From: an uncultured Clostridia bacterium
Lineage (GTDB): Bacteria; Bacillota; Clostridia; TANB77; CAG-508
Reading direction: 5' to 3'
Assembly: GCA_948976265.1 (NCBI GenBank)
Contig: CARFUA010000003.1
Coordinates: forward strand, 1-64,000
Length of the DNA stretch: 64,000 nucleotides
Positions 25,654 through 35,371 of this stretch are shown here, one piece after another. A program made the translations under genes and the position numbers. The notes below the pieces were generated by a model. It was not told where the DNA came from. It did no database searches and was given only the letters and a program-made list of their open reading frames with translations. Positions within the stretch are counted from its first letter, which is position 1. Every line of letters begins with the position of its first letter.

Positions 25654-25933
25654 AGATCATAGAGTTTTTATTCAAACGTTTTTCTATGTAAGGTATTGCT
25701 TTTTCGTTGAGCATGAAACGTTTGTCACTAAAAAGCCTTATAATTCTTTTTATACTTAATTTTACAAGCGTAGGCATAATGGAATTTTTTTGCTCATCTG
25801 GAAAAAGAGAATTTACCTGAAATATCTTGGATTGATAAGTGTTTAGAGGTGTAATACTTTTTTGGGCAAGATATTCATGGTAAATGATATGAAGTAGCTT
25901 GTCTTCGTCTTGTGTGAATGAATTATCAGGCAA
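25652..25933 (-). CDS. Hypothetical host protein, about 93 aa
   Basis: I favour the TTG start at 25933 because AAAGGTGGTG lies just upstream; the frame is open further to an ATG at 25990 that lacks a site. Soluble, helical, with a DKLLHIIYHEYL segment and a basic C-terminal half. No family recognised. It is the first host gene beside the integrated prophage. Confidence 0.55.
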   Translation of the reverse strand: MPDNSFTQDEDKLLHIIYHEYLAQKSITPLNTYQSKIFQVNSLFPDEQKNSIMPTLVKLSIKRIIRLFSDKRFMLNEKAIPYIEKRLNKNSMI

Positions 25934-26141
25934 TTTTATCACCACCTTTCTTCTTTTGTGGAATGAAAATATTATACCATAAAACAACAATTGTAGATTA
26001 AAAAAGAGGTCGACAAAGTTAGACGTTTTTTTACAAGATTTTGAGGAAAATTGTGTATTGTATGGGAAAAATAAAAAACATCTGAATCGATGTTTTTTAT
26101 AAATTACATTTGGAAAATGTAAAAAGTTATAGAAATCAATG

Positions 26142-27533
26142 TTAGAATTCGCAATTATTTGGTGTTCTTGGGAAAGGAATCACGTCACGAATGTTTTGCA
26201 TACCAGTTAAATACATCATTGCTCGCTCAAATCCAAGTCCAAAGCCAGAATGAACAACACTTCCGTATTTTCTTAAATCCAAATACCAGCAATAATCGTC
26301 CATATTCATGTTTAGATTTTTCATTTTAGCTGTCAATTTTTCAAGGTTTTCTTCTCTTTGACTACCACCAATAATTTCACCAATTCCGGGAACTAATAAA
26401 TCAGTTGCTGCAACGGTTTTTCCATCTGGATTTAATTTCATGTAAAATGCTTTGATTTCAGCTGGATAGTCTGTAACAAAAACAGGTTTTTTGAAGATTT
26501 GTTCACATAAATAGCGTTCATGTTCGGTTTGTAAATCGGTTCCCCAGCTTACTTTGTATTCAAAGGTATCGTTGTGTTTTTCTAATTCTTTGATGGCATC
26601 TGTGTACGAAATTCTTGCAAAATCTGAGTTTATAACGTTTTGCAAACGTTCTAATAATCCTTTATCGATAAAATTATTGAAGAATTCCATTTCTTCGGGA
26701 CAGTGTTCGATAACATAAGAAAAAATGTATTTTATCATATCTTCTGCTAAATCCATATCGTCTTTTAAATCTGCAAAACAGATTTCTGGTTCAATCATCC
26801 AGAATTCTGCGGCGTGTTTTACGGTGTTGGAGTTTTCTGCTCGAAAGGTAGGACCAAATGTGTAGATATTGCGAAAAGCGGTTGCATAAGTTTCGCCATT
26901 TAGCTGACCACTAACGGTAAGATGTGCTGGTTTATTGAAAAAATCTTTGGTAAAATCGACATCTCCGTCTTCGGTTGTTGGTATATTTTTTAAATCAAAT
27001 GAATTGACATTGAACATTTCTCCAGCACCTTCTGCATCACTAGAAGTTAGAATTGGTGTGTGAACGTAGACAAAATCGCGTTCTTGGAAAAATTTGTGAA
27101 TGGCATAAGAAAGAACGCTACGAACGCGAAAAACAGCGTTGAATGTATTGGTGCGAGGGCGTAAGTGAGCTACGGTTCTTAAATATTCAAAAGTATGTCG
27201 TTTCTTTTGAAGTGGATAGGCATTATCGGCTAGATTTTGAATTTCGATTTTTTCTGCACGTAATTCAAAAGGTTGTTTTGCGTTTTCGGTGATGACAAGC
27301 TTTCCTGTTATAGCAATGGATGAAATAATGGTTAGTTTGCAGATTTCAGAGAAGTTTTCTAAAGTATTATCAAAAACGATTTGTAGATTTCTGAAAAAGG
27401 AGCCGTCATTTAGTTCAATGAAACCAAAGGTTTTTGAGTCTCTAACGGTTTTTACCCAGCCTTCTACGAAAATGGTTTTGTTTTCAAAATGGTTAGGAGA
27501 TTTGTATAAATCTCGAATGGTTAATTTGTTCAT
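26142..27533 (-). CDS. asnS: Asparaginyl-tRNA synthetase
   Basis: 463 aa. N-terminal OB-fold anticodon-binding domain ([20 protein letters not shown]). Class II motif 2 is [20 protein letters not shown] and motif 3 is [20 protein letters not shown], near the C-terminal PRTPNNCEF. It charges tRNA-Asn. Full length, no frameshift, no in-frame CGG. AATTGGAGGAAATTTT precedes the ATG on the minus strand. Confidence 0.96.
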   Translation of the reverse strand: MNKLTIRDLYKSPNHFENKTIFVEGWVKTVRDSKTFGFIELNDGSFFRNLQIVFDNTLENFSEICKLTIISSIAITGKLVITENAKQPFELRAEKIEIQNLADNAYPLQKKRHTFEYLRTVAHLRPRTNTFNAVFRVRSVLSYAIHKFFQERDFVYVHTPILTSSDAEGAGEMFNVNSFDLKNIPTTEDGDVDFTKDFFNKPAHLTVSGQLNGETYATAFRNIYTFGPTFRAENSNTVKHAAEFWMIEPEICFADLKDDMDLAEDMIKYIFSYVIEHCPEEMEFFNNFIDKGLLERLQNVINSDFARISYTDAIKELEKHNDTFEYKVSWGTDLQTEHERYLCEQIFKKPVFVTDYPAEIKAFYMKLNPDGKTVAATDLLVPGIGEIIGGSQREENLEKLTAKMKNLNMNMDDYCWYLDLRKYGSVVHSGFGLGFERAMMYLTGMQNIRDVIPFPRTPNNCEF

Positions 27534-27823
27534 AAAATTTCCTCCAATTTTTAGTTTTTTCTATTATATAGCAAGTATTAAGAAAATACAAGTATTTTTA
27601 AAGGTTTTGGTGGAAATCGTGGAAAAAATATAATATTAAACTATAAAATATATCATATTTCTGCTTAAAAGTCAAATCTGAGGAGGGGAGATTAGCGAGA
27701 ATTAGAAGGGGGGTTGAACGAAATGAAGCATTTTTGAGTAGGGTTTTATACATTTTGATGGTAAAAGGTGCAAATTGACAGCATTTTCGTTTTATGTTAC
27801 TATTTTAAAAGGAGGATGATGAA
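27534..27823. other. Divergent intergenic region between asnS and the fabG-like gene
   Basis: 290 bases, AT-rich. On the + strand it holds a promoter at 27775-27803. I see no T-box specifier or conserved T-box sequence upstream of asnS, and no small gene. Confidence 0.5.
27775..27803 (+). promoter_or_regulatory. Promoter of the fabG-like gene
   Basis: TTGACA (27775-27780), 17-base spacer, TACTAT (27798-27803), then AAAAGGAGG and the ATG at 27824. Confidence 0.7.
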
Positions 27824-28547
27824 ATGGAAAAGAGAGTAATTTTGGTAACAGGAGCATCGCGTGGAATTGGAAGAGAAATTGCAAAATGTTTGGCGTTGGA
27901 AGGAAATATGGTGATTGCGAATTATTGCAACTCAGAAGACAAAGCGATTCAGTTGAAGAATGAGTTAGATGAGGCAGGCTGTAAGATTGATATTTTTCAG
28001 GCAGATGTTTCTAAGAGAGAAGAAGTGAAGTCAATGATTGATTTTGTGATAAAAAGATATGGAAAAATTGATGTGTTGGTGAATAATGCTGGAATTGACC
28101 AAGTAAAATTATTTACGGATATTACAGATGAAGATTGGAATTGTATCATGCAAAATAATTTATATTCTGTATTTTGTTGTACACAAGAAGTTGTTAAATA
28201 TATGATTTCTGAGAAAAGTGGCTGTGTGATTAATATTTCGTCGATATTTGGTCGAATTGGTGGAGCGTGTGAAGTGCATTATTCAGTAAGTAAAGCTGGA
28301 ATAGATGCAATGACAAAGGCTTTGGCAAAGGAATTGCGGTTTATCGAATATACGAGTGAATTCTATTGCACCAGGCATTATTGATACAGATATGAATCAA
28401 GACTTGGATTATGAAGAAATCAAAAAAGAAGTTCCCTTAAATAAAATTGGTTTACCAAAAGATATTGCAAAATGTGTTAAATGGCTTGTGGAGGATGAAT
28501 ATACAACAGGGCAAGTGATTGAAATAAATGGTGGTTGGAATATGTAA
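27824..28547 (+). CDS. FabG-like short-chain dehydrogenase/reductase, interrupted by an in-frame CGG (+1 frameshift)
   Basis: Classical SDR: cofactor motif TGASRGIG (residues ~8-15), NNAG, catalytic Ser in INISSIFGRIGGA, and YSVSKAG (Tyr and Lys). At 28337 the codon is CGG and the zero frame ends 16 codons later, losing the last ~70 residues. Skipping the C gives AKELGLSNIRVNSIAPGIID, an almost textbook FabG sequence, and the rest (GLPKDIAKCVKWLVEDEYTT to INGGWNM) completes 240 aa. It probably reduces 3-oxoacyl-ACP or a related ketone with NAD(P)H. It stands alone, so whether it is the fatty-acid FabG is unsure. Pseudogene is the alternative. Confidence 0.85.
28337..28339 (+). other. CGG +1 frameshift site in the fabG-like gene
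   Basis: Context TTG CGG TTT; resumption at GGT (28338) gives the Gly of the conserved E-L-G segment. Confidence 0.8.
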
Positions 28548-28548
28548 A

Positions 28549-28572
28549 AAAAGGACTTTTAGAAGTCCTTTT
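28549..28572. terminator. Bidirectional terminator
   Basis: AAAAGGACTT and AAGTCCTTTT around TTAG, between convergent genes, with A/T tracts on both sides. Confidence 0.8.
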
Positions 28573-29038
28573 ATGCGTTTGCTTTCTTTTCTTTTCTTTT
28601 ATAATTTCCAGAGATTAATTTTGGAATGGAAATGATAATTTTGTAAATGGTTAATCGAATTTTTTTAGAAATTAGATAGGATTTACGAAGTTTATGTGGT
28701 CGTGCGATTGGAGCTTCTTCAACAATTGCTAAGGATGTTTCGGGATGTTCGATGGTGAAGATGTAGTTGCTACCGTTATTATTGTCCCATTCGTCTTTTT
28801 CGTTTTTTAGGCAAAAATTGAATGTGTTGTGGTCAAGCAATTCAATTTCGATTTGAAAGCCTAGGTCAGTTTTGTGCATTGGTAATTCGGCTAAATTTTC
28901 CCATGTGTTGCCAAAGCCATAGTGAATATGAACTTCTTCAGAGTCGTCTTGAAAAAATTTGCCAGTATATGAAATTTTTATTTTGGTATTCGATGTTAAT
29001 TTATCGGTATTAAAAAATATATTTTTAACAAGTTCCAT
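28571..29038 (-). CDS. CBM25/26-like starch-binding-type protein, 155 aa
   Basis: The first ~100 residues form a beta-sandwich pattern of starch-binding modules: VHIHYGFGNTWENLAELPMH, DLGFQIEIELLDHNTFNFCL, and DEWDNNNGSNYIFTIE. The W, N-x-W and D-N-N-x-S-N-Y positions are typical of CBM25-like domains. A basic helical C-terminus follows. No signal peptide and no catalytic domain, so an intracellular glycogen-linked role is a guess. Confidence 0.65.
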   Translation of the reverse strand: MELVKNIFFNTDKLTSNTKIKISYTGKFFQDDSEEVHIHYGFGNTWENLAELPMHKTDLGFQIEIELLDHNTFNFCLKNEKDEWDNNNGSNYIFTIEHPETSLAIVEEAPIARPHKLRKSYLISKKIRLTIYKIIISIPKLISGNYKRKEKKANA

Positions 29039-29146
29039 AAAATTCTCCTCTTAAGTAGAAATCAATATTAAATTGATTATATTATGAATAAAAAATTTTT
29101 TCAAGAGTCTATGGCAAAAAAAGTAAAATGTAACAGAATTGTAATA

Positions 29147-29714
29147 TTAAATGTAGACTTTTCCAATAATTTGGAAATCATCGGTGTCGGAAATGGTAAT
29201 ATCTTTTAGATTTTTGTCGTTTGCTTTTAGGGTGAAGTGATTTTTTTTGTAAAGTAATTTGCGAATTAAGAATTGGTTGTTTAGTCGAAAAAGTCCGATT
29301 TCTTTATGGTTGATAAGACCGTTGATTTCGATGAATACGTATGAACCTTGTTGTATCATAGGATACATGGAACTGTCTGGTGCTTTGAAAGCAAAGGATG
29401 CATTGGGAAAGTTTGCAGGACAGTTGATGTAAGCATCGATTTTTGAGATAGCGGGAACTTGGTTATAACTAATATAATTGACATAGTTATAGTCGACTTG
29501 ATTTTTATTTAATTCTTTATCATAGGTACAAAAAAGTGGTTGATAAGGAATACCTAAAGAATGGGCGATGGTTTTTAACGCTTTGTGACTTGGATTTCTG
29601 GTTCCTTTTTCAATATGTGTTAAGTGTCCTGTGTTGACTCCGTGTTTCGTTTGCTAAATGGGTTTTTAAGATTCCTTTTTCTTTTCTAATTCTTGCGATT
29701 AAATTTCCTAACAT
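29147..29714 (-). CDS. LexA-like XRE/S24 regulator, interrupted by an in-frame CGG (+1 frameshift)
   Basis: The minus-strand ATG at 29712-29714 begins MLGNLIARIRKEKGILKTHL, an XRE helix-turn-helix. At codon 25 (29642-29640) CGG is reached and the zero frame stops 10 codons later. Skipping the C gives ANETGVNTGHLTHIEKGTRN, with the expected Gly at the HTH turn, a linker, and an S24 peptidase fold (FAFKAPDSSMYPMIQQGSYV with catalytic Ser; IGLFRLNNQFLIRKLLYK with Lys), 188 aa in all. It would be a self-cleaving stress repressor. Without the shift only a 35-aa fragment is made. Confidence 0.8.
29640..29642 (-). other. CGG +1 frameshift site in the S24 regulator gene
   Basis: Minus-strand context ACA CGG AGT; resumption at GGA (29641) gives ETGVN in the HTH. 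Confidence 0.75.
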
Positions 29715-30070
29715 ATTTTTTACCTCACTTATTATTTTGTCGAATTTATTATATCGATAAATTTTTTTGTTGTCTAGTGTAAATTGAAATAAGTTTTTGA
29801 AAATTGAAGTTTTTTTGTATTTTGGAAAAATTTTTCAAGTGAGGAAAATCGTGGGAAGTTTATTTCCCCAATGTTTGTGTGAGTTCGATATTGGTTTTGT
29901 AACAAAAAAGATATATTTCTTGAAAAAGATTTGGGCAATGTATAAATCCGTAGGGAAAATGAGTGTCGAAAAATAGTATTTTTGGGCTTTTGGAAGAATT
30001 TGACTATTGACATTGGAGTAAAAAAAGAGTTTAATGAAATTAAGTTATTAAATTGAAGGAGGAAAATATT
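29715..30070. other. Intergenic region before the dockerin-LRR gene
   Basis: About 350 bases, T-rich, between divergent genes. I see no convincing gene. Minus-strand -10-like TATAAT at about 29750 could drive the S24 regulator, and a TTGACA at 30006-30011 could serve the + strand gene, but its -10 is poor. Confidence 0.4.
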
Positions 30071-33000
30071 ATGAATAGGAGACGAGTATTTGCAATAGTA
30101 TTATTAACGATATTCATATTAAGCAGTATTTTACCTATCGTACAGGTGGCGGCTGCAACAACAGAAAGCATTACATTAGAAAGTTCATTGTATAGTGCAA
30201 TAAAACAAAATTTGACAGAACAAAATATACAAGCTACTTATAATGATATGCAACATACAATTTCAATTTCTAGTGATGAAATTGGAAAGATAACAAGATT
30301 AACGTTATCAAATAGTAATATAACAAATATAAGTGGATTGGAGAAATTCTCAAATGTAACTTATTTGGATTTATCAAGTAATGAATTGACAGATGAAAGT
30401 GATTTATCTATTTTAAATAGTTTAAATTTGAATTTCTTGGATTTATCTTCTAATAAGATATGTGATGTAAGTGCAATCAGCAAAATTAAAGAAATTCCAA
30501 CGGTAAACTTACATAACCAAGTAGTTGATATGGTTGTTCCAGTTAATAATTCAATTGTGAAAAATGGTGTTTATGAATATACATGTGAATTACCACAAGT
30601 TGTGAAAGAATTTGCAACACCTTTGAAAGCAAATTGGATAGATAGTGAAACAACAAATAATAATTTAAAATTTACTTTTAATGCAGATTCTGTTCAATTA
30701 ACGGTTGGAAGAAGAATGGTAGTAGGTGGAACAGCGAGTGAGACTTATACAGGATTGGCTACTTTAAAAATCAACATTACAGATACAACTAATAAGTTGG
30801 CTCATTCAGAAATCAATTTATATTATGTTGTGATTGATGAGAATCAAACAGCAATTTATTTGAAAGATAAAAATTTGTATTATGCTGTGAAAGCTCAATT
30901 GACAAAAAGTCAAACCATTAATTCAGATTTAACAAATGATACAAATGTTAAAAACTTATATGATAATGCTTATGATAAACAACAAATTTTAGTTATTTCA
31001 AAAGATAATTTGGTCAATAGAATTTCAAGTTTGGTTTTAGACCAAAAACAAATTGCTGATTTAAGTGGATTGGAAAATTTTGTTGGATTAGAAAAAGGTT
31101 TGGATGTTCATTCAAATTATATAAAGATAATTGATACAATTATTGATTTACAAGAAGAAAAAGATGCACAAGAACAACAATTGCAAGAAAGATTTAAAAC
31201 AAAAGTAGAACAATTGAAAGTAAGAGTAGAAGAATTTAATACAGCAAAAACAAATTTAGAAAAAGCAGAAGAAGCTAAAAAAGCTGCAGAAGAAGCTGTA
31301 AATAAAGCAAATTCTGCAGAAACAGTACCAGAAAACTTGCCTGAATTACAAGAAGCTTTAGAAAAAGCAAATAGAGAAGTTGCAACAGCTAGAAATATAT
31401 TGAATGTAGCACAGACTGCAGTAACAAATAAGGTTAAAGAATTATATACGATTTATAATGATGCGTATAGAGTAACTTCTGCAATTACACCTGAATTAAG
31501 AAATATGCCAGATGCAGAATATAGTAAATTATCTTTTGAAGCAGCAAAAGCTTTATTTGAAGCACAAGTAGCAAAGATAAAGAGTATAGAAAAATATCTC
31601 ACAGCGGAAGAAAAGACAACGGCAAAAGTTTTCCTTAGCTCTACTTTAGATTTCACAGATGAAAAGGCAACTCCAATTTCAACTTACTATGATGAATTGG
31701 TAAAAAGATTAGCAGATTCAGATTCAACAACAGCTCATAATTATACTGCCGAATTGTATAGATTACGTAAGTTTGATGCTTATATAACTGCTGGAAATTC
31801 TTGTTTAATTTATAATTTTGTAAATAATTCAAGTGATTGCCAAAAGGAAAAGGCTCATGCTGAGGAGAAAGCTTTAAAAGAAAAAGATTATGAAGAAACT
31901 AGTGCTGAAATTTTAGATGTAGGAGAACATTCAAGTTGTAGTTATACAAATGATGATGTTATAGCAATTGCTCACAGAATTACTTTGGCAAGTGAAGAAG
32001 ATATTGCAGCATATGTTGTATTACCAAGATTACATGCTTTGAATATGTCAGAAAACTTGATTGAAAACATTGATGAAATTGGTATCATGAAAGAATTGAG
32101 AGAATTAAAAATGGCAGATAACGAAATTGCTAGTTTGGAAAATGTAGCATGGACTAATATTTCATGGTTGAATACAGTTGATTTATCTTTCAATAATATT
32201 AGTGATATTAAAATATTAGAAGCAGTTAAAAAATTAAGAAATTTGAATGTAGCGAAAAACTTAATTAGTGGAAGTTTTACTTTCGATATGACAAAAATCG
32301 ATTTAGAACATTTGGAGAAATTGGATTTATCCAATAACCAAATTGATGATATGGAAGCTTTGAAAAATCAATTCGAATTTATTGCTAAAAATGCAGGCTA
32401 TGATAATGTTGTTGAATATATCAAAGAGAAATTTTTTGATACAGCAAAGATAAATTTGAAAGAGCAACAATTGTCGATGAGTTTAAGAGTACAGAAAACA
32501 GGTGACAGAATTAAAGTAGAATTACCAAAAATATTTAGACAATTTGAAGAATTAGACTGGAGAAATACAAGTTTTGGTGTAACTAGCTTAACAGGAAATG
32601 TAACAAGTGACGGAAAATATGTCTTATTAGAAACGCCAATGATTGGTACAAGAATTGCTACTGTGTCAGTATCAGGAGGAATTGGAAATGGTACAAGTTG
32701 TTCAATTCAATATGAAGTTGTTTCTGATTCAGGAAGCGGAGAAGAAGATAAAGACGAGGATAAAGACAATGTTATTATTAATATTAATACAGGAGACGGA
32801 AGTAGTGTAAAAGCAGTGAAAGAAATGAACAAAATGAACTATATTATTGTTACAAAAGGAACGAAAGTTTCAGACGTTTTGAAAGATGTTACAACCGAAT
32901 CTCATGAAATCGTTATCAAAGATGCAAATGCAAAAGAAACAATGAATTTTGCAACTGCATTACAAACGAATCAAACGGTTGTAGTTGACGGTGTATCTAA

Positions 33001-33214
33001 TGAAGCACAATGTAAAATTGTTGTAACAGGTGATGTAACGGGCAATGGCGAGATTGGTTTAGGCGACATTCTAAAATTAAATGAATACAGATTGGATAAC
33101 GCAAACGTATTAACAGATGCAGAATTTATTGCTGGAAATGTAATGGACTCAGATGAAGAAATTAATTTAAGTGATATTTTAGCATTGAATCAATATCGAT
33201 TGAATCAAGAATAG
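30071..33214 (+). CDS. Secreted leucine-rich repeat protein with C-terminal dockerin
   Basis: 1047 aa from ATG 30071 (GAAGGAGGAAAATATT upstream). Signal peptide (MNRRRVFAIVLLTIFILSSI), first LRR block at about residues 60-150, a coiled coil at about 360-460 (repeated EEAKKAAEEAVNKANSAE-type), and a second LRR block at about 650-770. The C-terminal dockerin has two EF-hand-like Ca repeats (GDVTGNGEIGLGDILKLNEY; MDSDEEINLSDILALNQY). The dockerin should bind a cohesin; the next gene encodes one. Role: cell-surface adhesion or protein display, inferred. Confidence 0.85.
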   Translation: MNRRRVFAIVLLTIFILSSILPIVQVAAATTESITLESSLYSAIKQNLTEQNIQATYNDMQHTISISSDEIGKITRLTLSNSNITNISGLEKFSNVTYLDLSSNELTDESDLSILNSLNLNFLDLSSNKICDVSAISKIKEIPTVNLHNQVVDMVVPVNNSIVKNGVYEYTCELPQVVKEFATPLKANWIDSETTNNNLKFTFNADSVQLTVGRRMVVGGTASETYTGLATLKINITDTTNKLAHSEINLYYVVIDENQTAIYLKDKNLYYAVKAQLTKSQTINSDLTNDTNVKNLYDNAYDKQQILVISKDNLVNRISSLVLDQKQIADLSGLENFVGLEKGLDVHSNYIKIIDTIIDLQEEKDAQEQQLQERFKTKVEQLKVRVEEFNTAKTNLEKAEEAKKAAEEAVNKANSAETVPENLPELQEALEKANREVATARNILNVAQTAVTNKVKELYTIYNDAYRVTSAITPELRNMPDAEYSKLSFEAAKALFEAQVAKIKSIEKYLTAEEKTTAKVFLSSTLDFTDEKATPISTYYDELVKRLADSDSTTAHNYTAELYRLRKFDAYITAGNSCLIYNFVNNSSDCQKEKAHAEEKALKEKDYEETSAEILDVGEHSSCSYTNDDVIAIAHRITLASEEDIAAYVVLPRLHALNMSENLIENIDEIGIMKELRELKMADNEIASLENVAWTNISWLNTVDLSFNNISDIKILEAVKKLRNLNVAKNLISGSFTFDMTKIDLEHLEKLDLSNNQIDDMEALKNQFEFIAKNAGYDNVVEYIKEKFFDTAKINLKEQQLSMSLRVQKTGDRIKVELPKIFRQFEELDWRNTSFGVTSLTGNVTSDGKYVLLETPMIGTRIATVSVSGGIGNGTSCSIQYEVVSDSGSGEEDKDEDKDNVIININTGDGSSVKAVKEMNKMNYIIVTKGTKVSDVLKDVTTESHEIVIKDANAKETMNFATALQTNQTVVVDGVSNEAQCKIVVTGDVTGNGEIGLGDILKLNEYRLDNANVLTDAEFIAGNVMDSDEEINLSDILALNQYRLNQE

Positions 33215-33229
33215 AACTTACCATAAATA

Positions 33230-33261
33230 AAAAAGAGGCAAAGGAGACTTTGCCTTTTTTT
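33230..33261 (+). terminator. Terminator after dockerin-LRR gene
   Basis: GGCAAAG pairs with CTTTGCC around a short loop, followed by TTTTTTT. Confidence 0.8.
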
Positions 33262-33324
33262 AGAAATTTTTTGAATGAAAAAACAAAAAATGACGAAAAT
33301 AGAAAATTTATGATTAAAAAAGTA

Positions 33325-33353
33325 TTGACTTTGGAAATATATATATATATAAT
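33325..33353 (+). promoter_or_regulatory. Promoter of the cohesin gene
   Basis: TTGACT (33325-33330), 17-base spacer made largely of a TA dinucleotide run, and TATAAT (33348-33353). The (TA)n spacer could vary in length by slippage and change expression. Confidence 0.65.
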
Positions 33354-33400
33354 ATTTGCAGATAGATAAAATTTTTGTAATATAAAAATGGAGGTAACAG

Positions 33401-34408
33401 ATGAAAAGTAAATTAAGGATAGTTGGACTGGTAATGCTTATTATGCTGTGGAATTTTAGTACATTTTCGTTGGCAGCCAATGAACAATTGACGTTTTCAG
33501 CGTCAAAAGATGTTGTAAAAAGTGGAGACACATTTGAAATTACAATAGCGCAAGAAAGTGACGGAATTGTAGGTTTTGAATCAAGTTTAAATTATGATAC
33601 GGATTTATTTACTCTAACTAAAGTAGAAAATGGAACTGGCTGGAGAGATATGGGAAACCAAACAACCAAGTTTGATGCAATATCAGATACAGCAATTAAA
33701 TCAGGAAATATTTTCAAATTAACTTTTTCAGTAAAAGAGGATGTTTCAGCAGAAGAAAGTGATATTGAATTGACAGGAATTAAGTTATATAGAACATCAA
33801 CAGATATGATACAATTAGATGATAAAATAATTACAGTAGAAGTTGAAGAAACCGATTCTCCAGATGATAATGAAGAGGATGACAAAAAAGAATTAAAAGG
33901 AATTACATTAGACAATAGTAATTTGACGCTTGTGTTAGGTATCACAAAGAAAATGGGATTATCTGTTCAGGCGAATCCATTGACAGCATCTTTACCAGAA
34001 ATTGTATGGTCAAGTAGCAATGAAAAAGTTGTAACAATTGAAAAAGAATCAAATAGTATGATTTCACTTGTACCAGTTGGAGTTGGAAATGCTACCATAA
34101 CAGCTAAAACAAAAGATGGCAAGTATACTGCAACATGTAATGTAACAGTTAATGCTAGTGGTGATGTTTCTGGTGATACCAATAATACAAACACAAATAA
34201 TACTAACAATAACAACAAAAATGACACAAACGGAAGTCAAAATGTTGTTAATGATATAAGAAATATTAGTGCTGTAGACAATACAACTAAATCAGGTATT
34301 TTACCTAAAACAGGTAGTGTAACAAGAGTTGTATTATTAGCAATAGCAGGCTTATTGGGAGTAGGAGTTGTATCTTATATTAGCTATAAAAAATATAAGG
34401 GAATATAA
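33401..34408 (+). CDS. LPXTG-anchored cohesin-domain protein
   Basis: 335 aa with ATGGAGGTAACAG upstream. Signal peptide, then a cohesin domain at residues ~27-150 (ASKDVVKSGDTFEITIAQES; GFESSLNYDTDLFTLTKVEN; GNIFKLTFSVKED), a Big_2 immunoglobulin-like domain at ~165-250 (IVWSSSNEKVVTIEKESN), an Asn/Thr-rich linker, and a sorting signal: LPKTG, membrane helix and basic tail. Sortase would attach it to peptidoglycan. It is the likely surface receptor for the upstream dockerin protein. Confidence 0.88.
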   Translation: MKSKLRIVGLVMLIMLWNFSTFSLAANEQLTFSASKDVVKSGDTFEITIAQESDGIVGFESSLNYDTDLFTLTKVENGTGWRDMGNQTTKFDAISDTAIKSGNIFKLTFSVKEDVSAEESDIELTGIKLYRTSTDMIQLDDKIITVEVEETDSPDDNEEDDKKELKGITLDNSNLTLVLGITKKMGLSVQANPLTASLPEIVWSSSNEKVVTIEKESNSMISLVPVGVGNATITAKTKDGKYTATCNVTVNASGDVSGDTNNTNTNNTNNNNKNDTNGSQNVVNDIRNISAVDNTTKSGILPKTGSVTRVVLLAIAGLLGVGVVSYISYKKYKGI

Positions 34409-34420
34409 TAATTGAGAAAG

Positions 34421-34449
34421 CTTGAGGATTTTCCTCAAGTTTTTTTTTA
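34421..34449 (+). terminator. Terminator after cohesin gene
   Basis: CTTGAGGA pairs with TCCTCAAG around TTT, followed by nine T. Confidence 0.85.
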
Positions 34450-34577
34450 TTTTTTGTTGAAATTATGGCTGGAATGTTGTATTATATATGCTAGTAACAA
34501 AAAACGAATAATTTGAATAAATTATAGTAAAAATATTCACAGGTTGAAAACAATTTGTGGAAATAAAGGAGGAAGTT

Positions 34578-35345
34578 TTGCAAGTAAAAGTAAAAGACTG
34601 GAATATAAATTATGAAGTAATTGGAGAAGGAAATCCAGTAATATTATTACATGGATGGCTTGCGACTTTAGAGACAATGCGCCCAATTGCCAATTCGCTA
34701 TCGCAAAACTTTAAGGTATATTTAGTTGATATTGTAGGTTTTGGCAAAAGTGATTTGCCAGAACATCCTTTGAATACCGATGATTTTGGCGATTTTTTGA
34801 AAGAATTTATGCGTGAATTAAAAATAGAAAATCCTATTTTAATTGGTCATTCAAATGGTGGAAGAATGATTATAAATAGCGTTGGTAGAGGTATTGTGAA
34901 ACCAAGAAAAATTGTATTAATGGACAGTGCTGGGATTATTCCAAAAAGAAAACCAAAATATTATATAAAAGTTGGAATATTTAAGGCAGGAAAGGCTGTT
35001 CTTAATAAATTACCAGATGTTGGTGGAATAAAGACAGTCAAGGAGAAATTATTAAATCATGTTGGTTCAGCGGATTATAAAGCATCGGCACCAGTTTTGC
35101 GAGAAACGATGAAACGAATTCTAAATGAAGATGTTTCTCCACTTTTGCCAAATATAAAAGTCCCAACTTTACTGATTTGGGGAACAGAGGATAAAGATAC
35201 CCCGATTTCAGATGCAAAAAAAATGGAAGCCTTAATTCCTAATTGTGGTTTAGTGGAGTATAAAAATTCTGGTCATTTTGCTTATTTACAGAATCTTCAA
35301 AATTGCAATGTAGTTTTGAATGAGTTTTTAAAAAATGATAGATAA
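34578..35345 (+). CDS. Alpha/beta-fold hydrolase
   Basis: 255 aa. TTG 34578 is chosen because AAAGGAGGAAG lies directly upstream, whereas the in-frame GTG at 34557 would place that site inside the gene. Oxyanion segment LLHGWLA, nucleophile GHSNGG, acid GTEDKDTP and His GHFAYL are all visible. It forms a tight unit with the Mur ligase and Ddl genes, suggesting a cell-wall-linked esterase or amidase role. Substrate unknown. Confidence 0.85.
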   Translation: MQVKVKDWNINYEVIGEGNPVILLHGWLATLETMRPIANSLSQNFKVYLVDIVGFGKSDLPEHPLNTDDFGDFLKEFMRELKIENPILIGHSNGGRMIINSVGRGIVKPRKIVLMDSAGIIPKRKPKYYIKVGIFKAGKAVLNKLPDVGGIKTVKEKLLNHVGSADYKASAPVLRETMKRILNEDVSPLLPNIKVPTLLIWGTEDKDTPISDAKKMEALIPNCGLVEYKNSGHFAYLQNLQNCNVVLNEFLKNDR

Positions 35346-35371
35346 GAAAATTCAAAAAGAAAGGAACTAAT

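Noticed and set aside
27534..27823. T-box riboswitch upstream of asnS
   Set aside because: No conserved T-box sequence or specifier-loop layout seen on the minus strand.
33335..33352. TA repeat as a CRISPR or mobile-element scar
   Set aside because: It is a simple dinucleotide run forming a promoter spacer; no flanking duplication.
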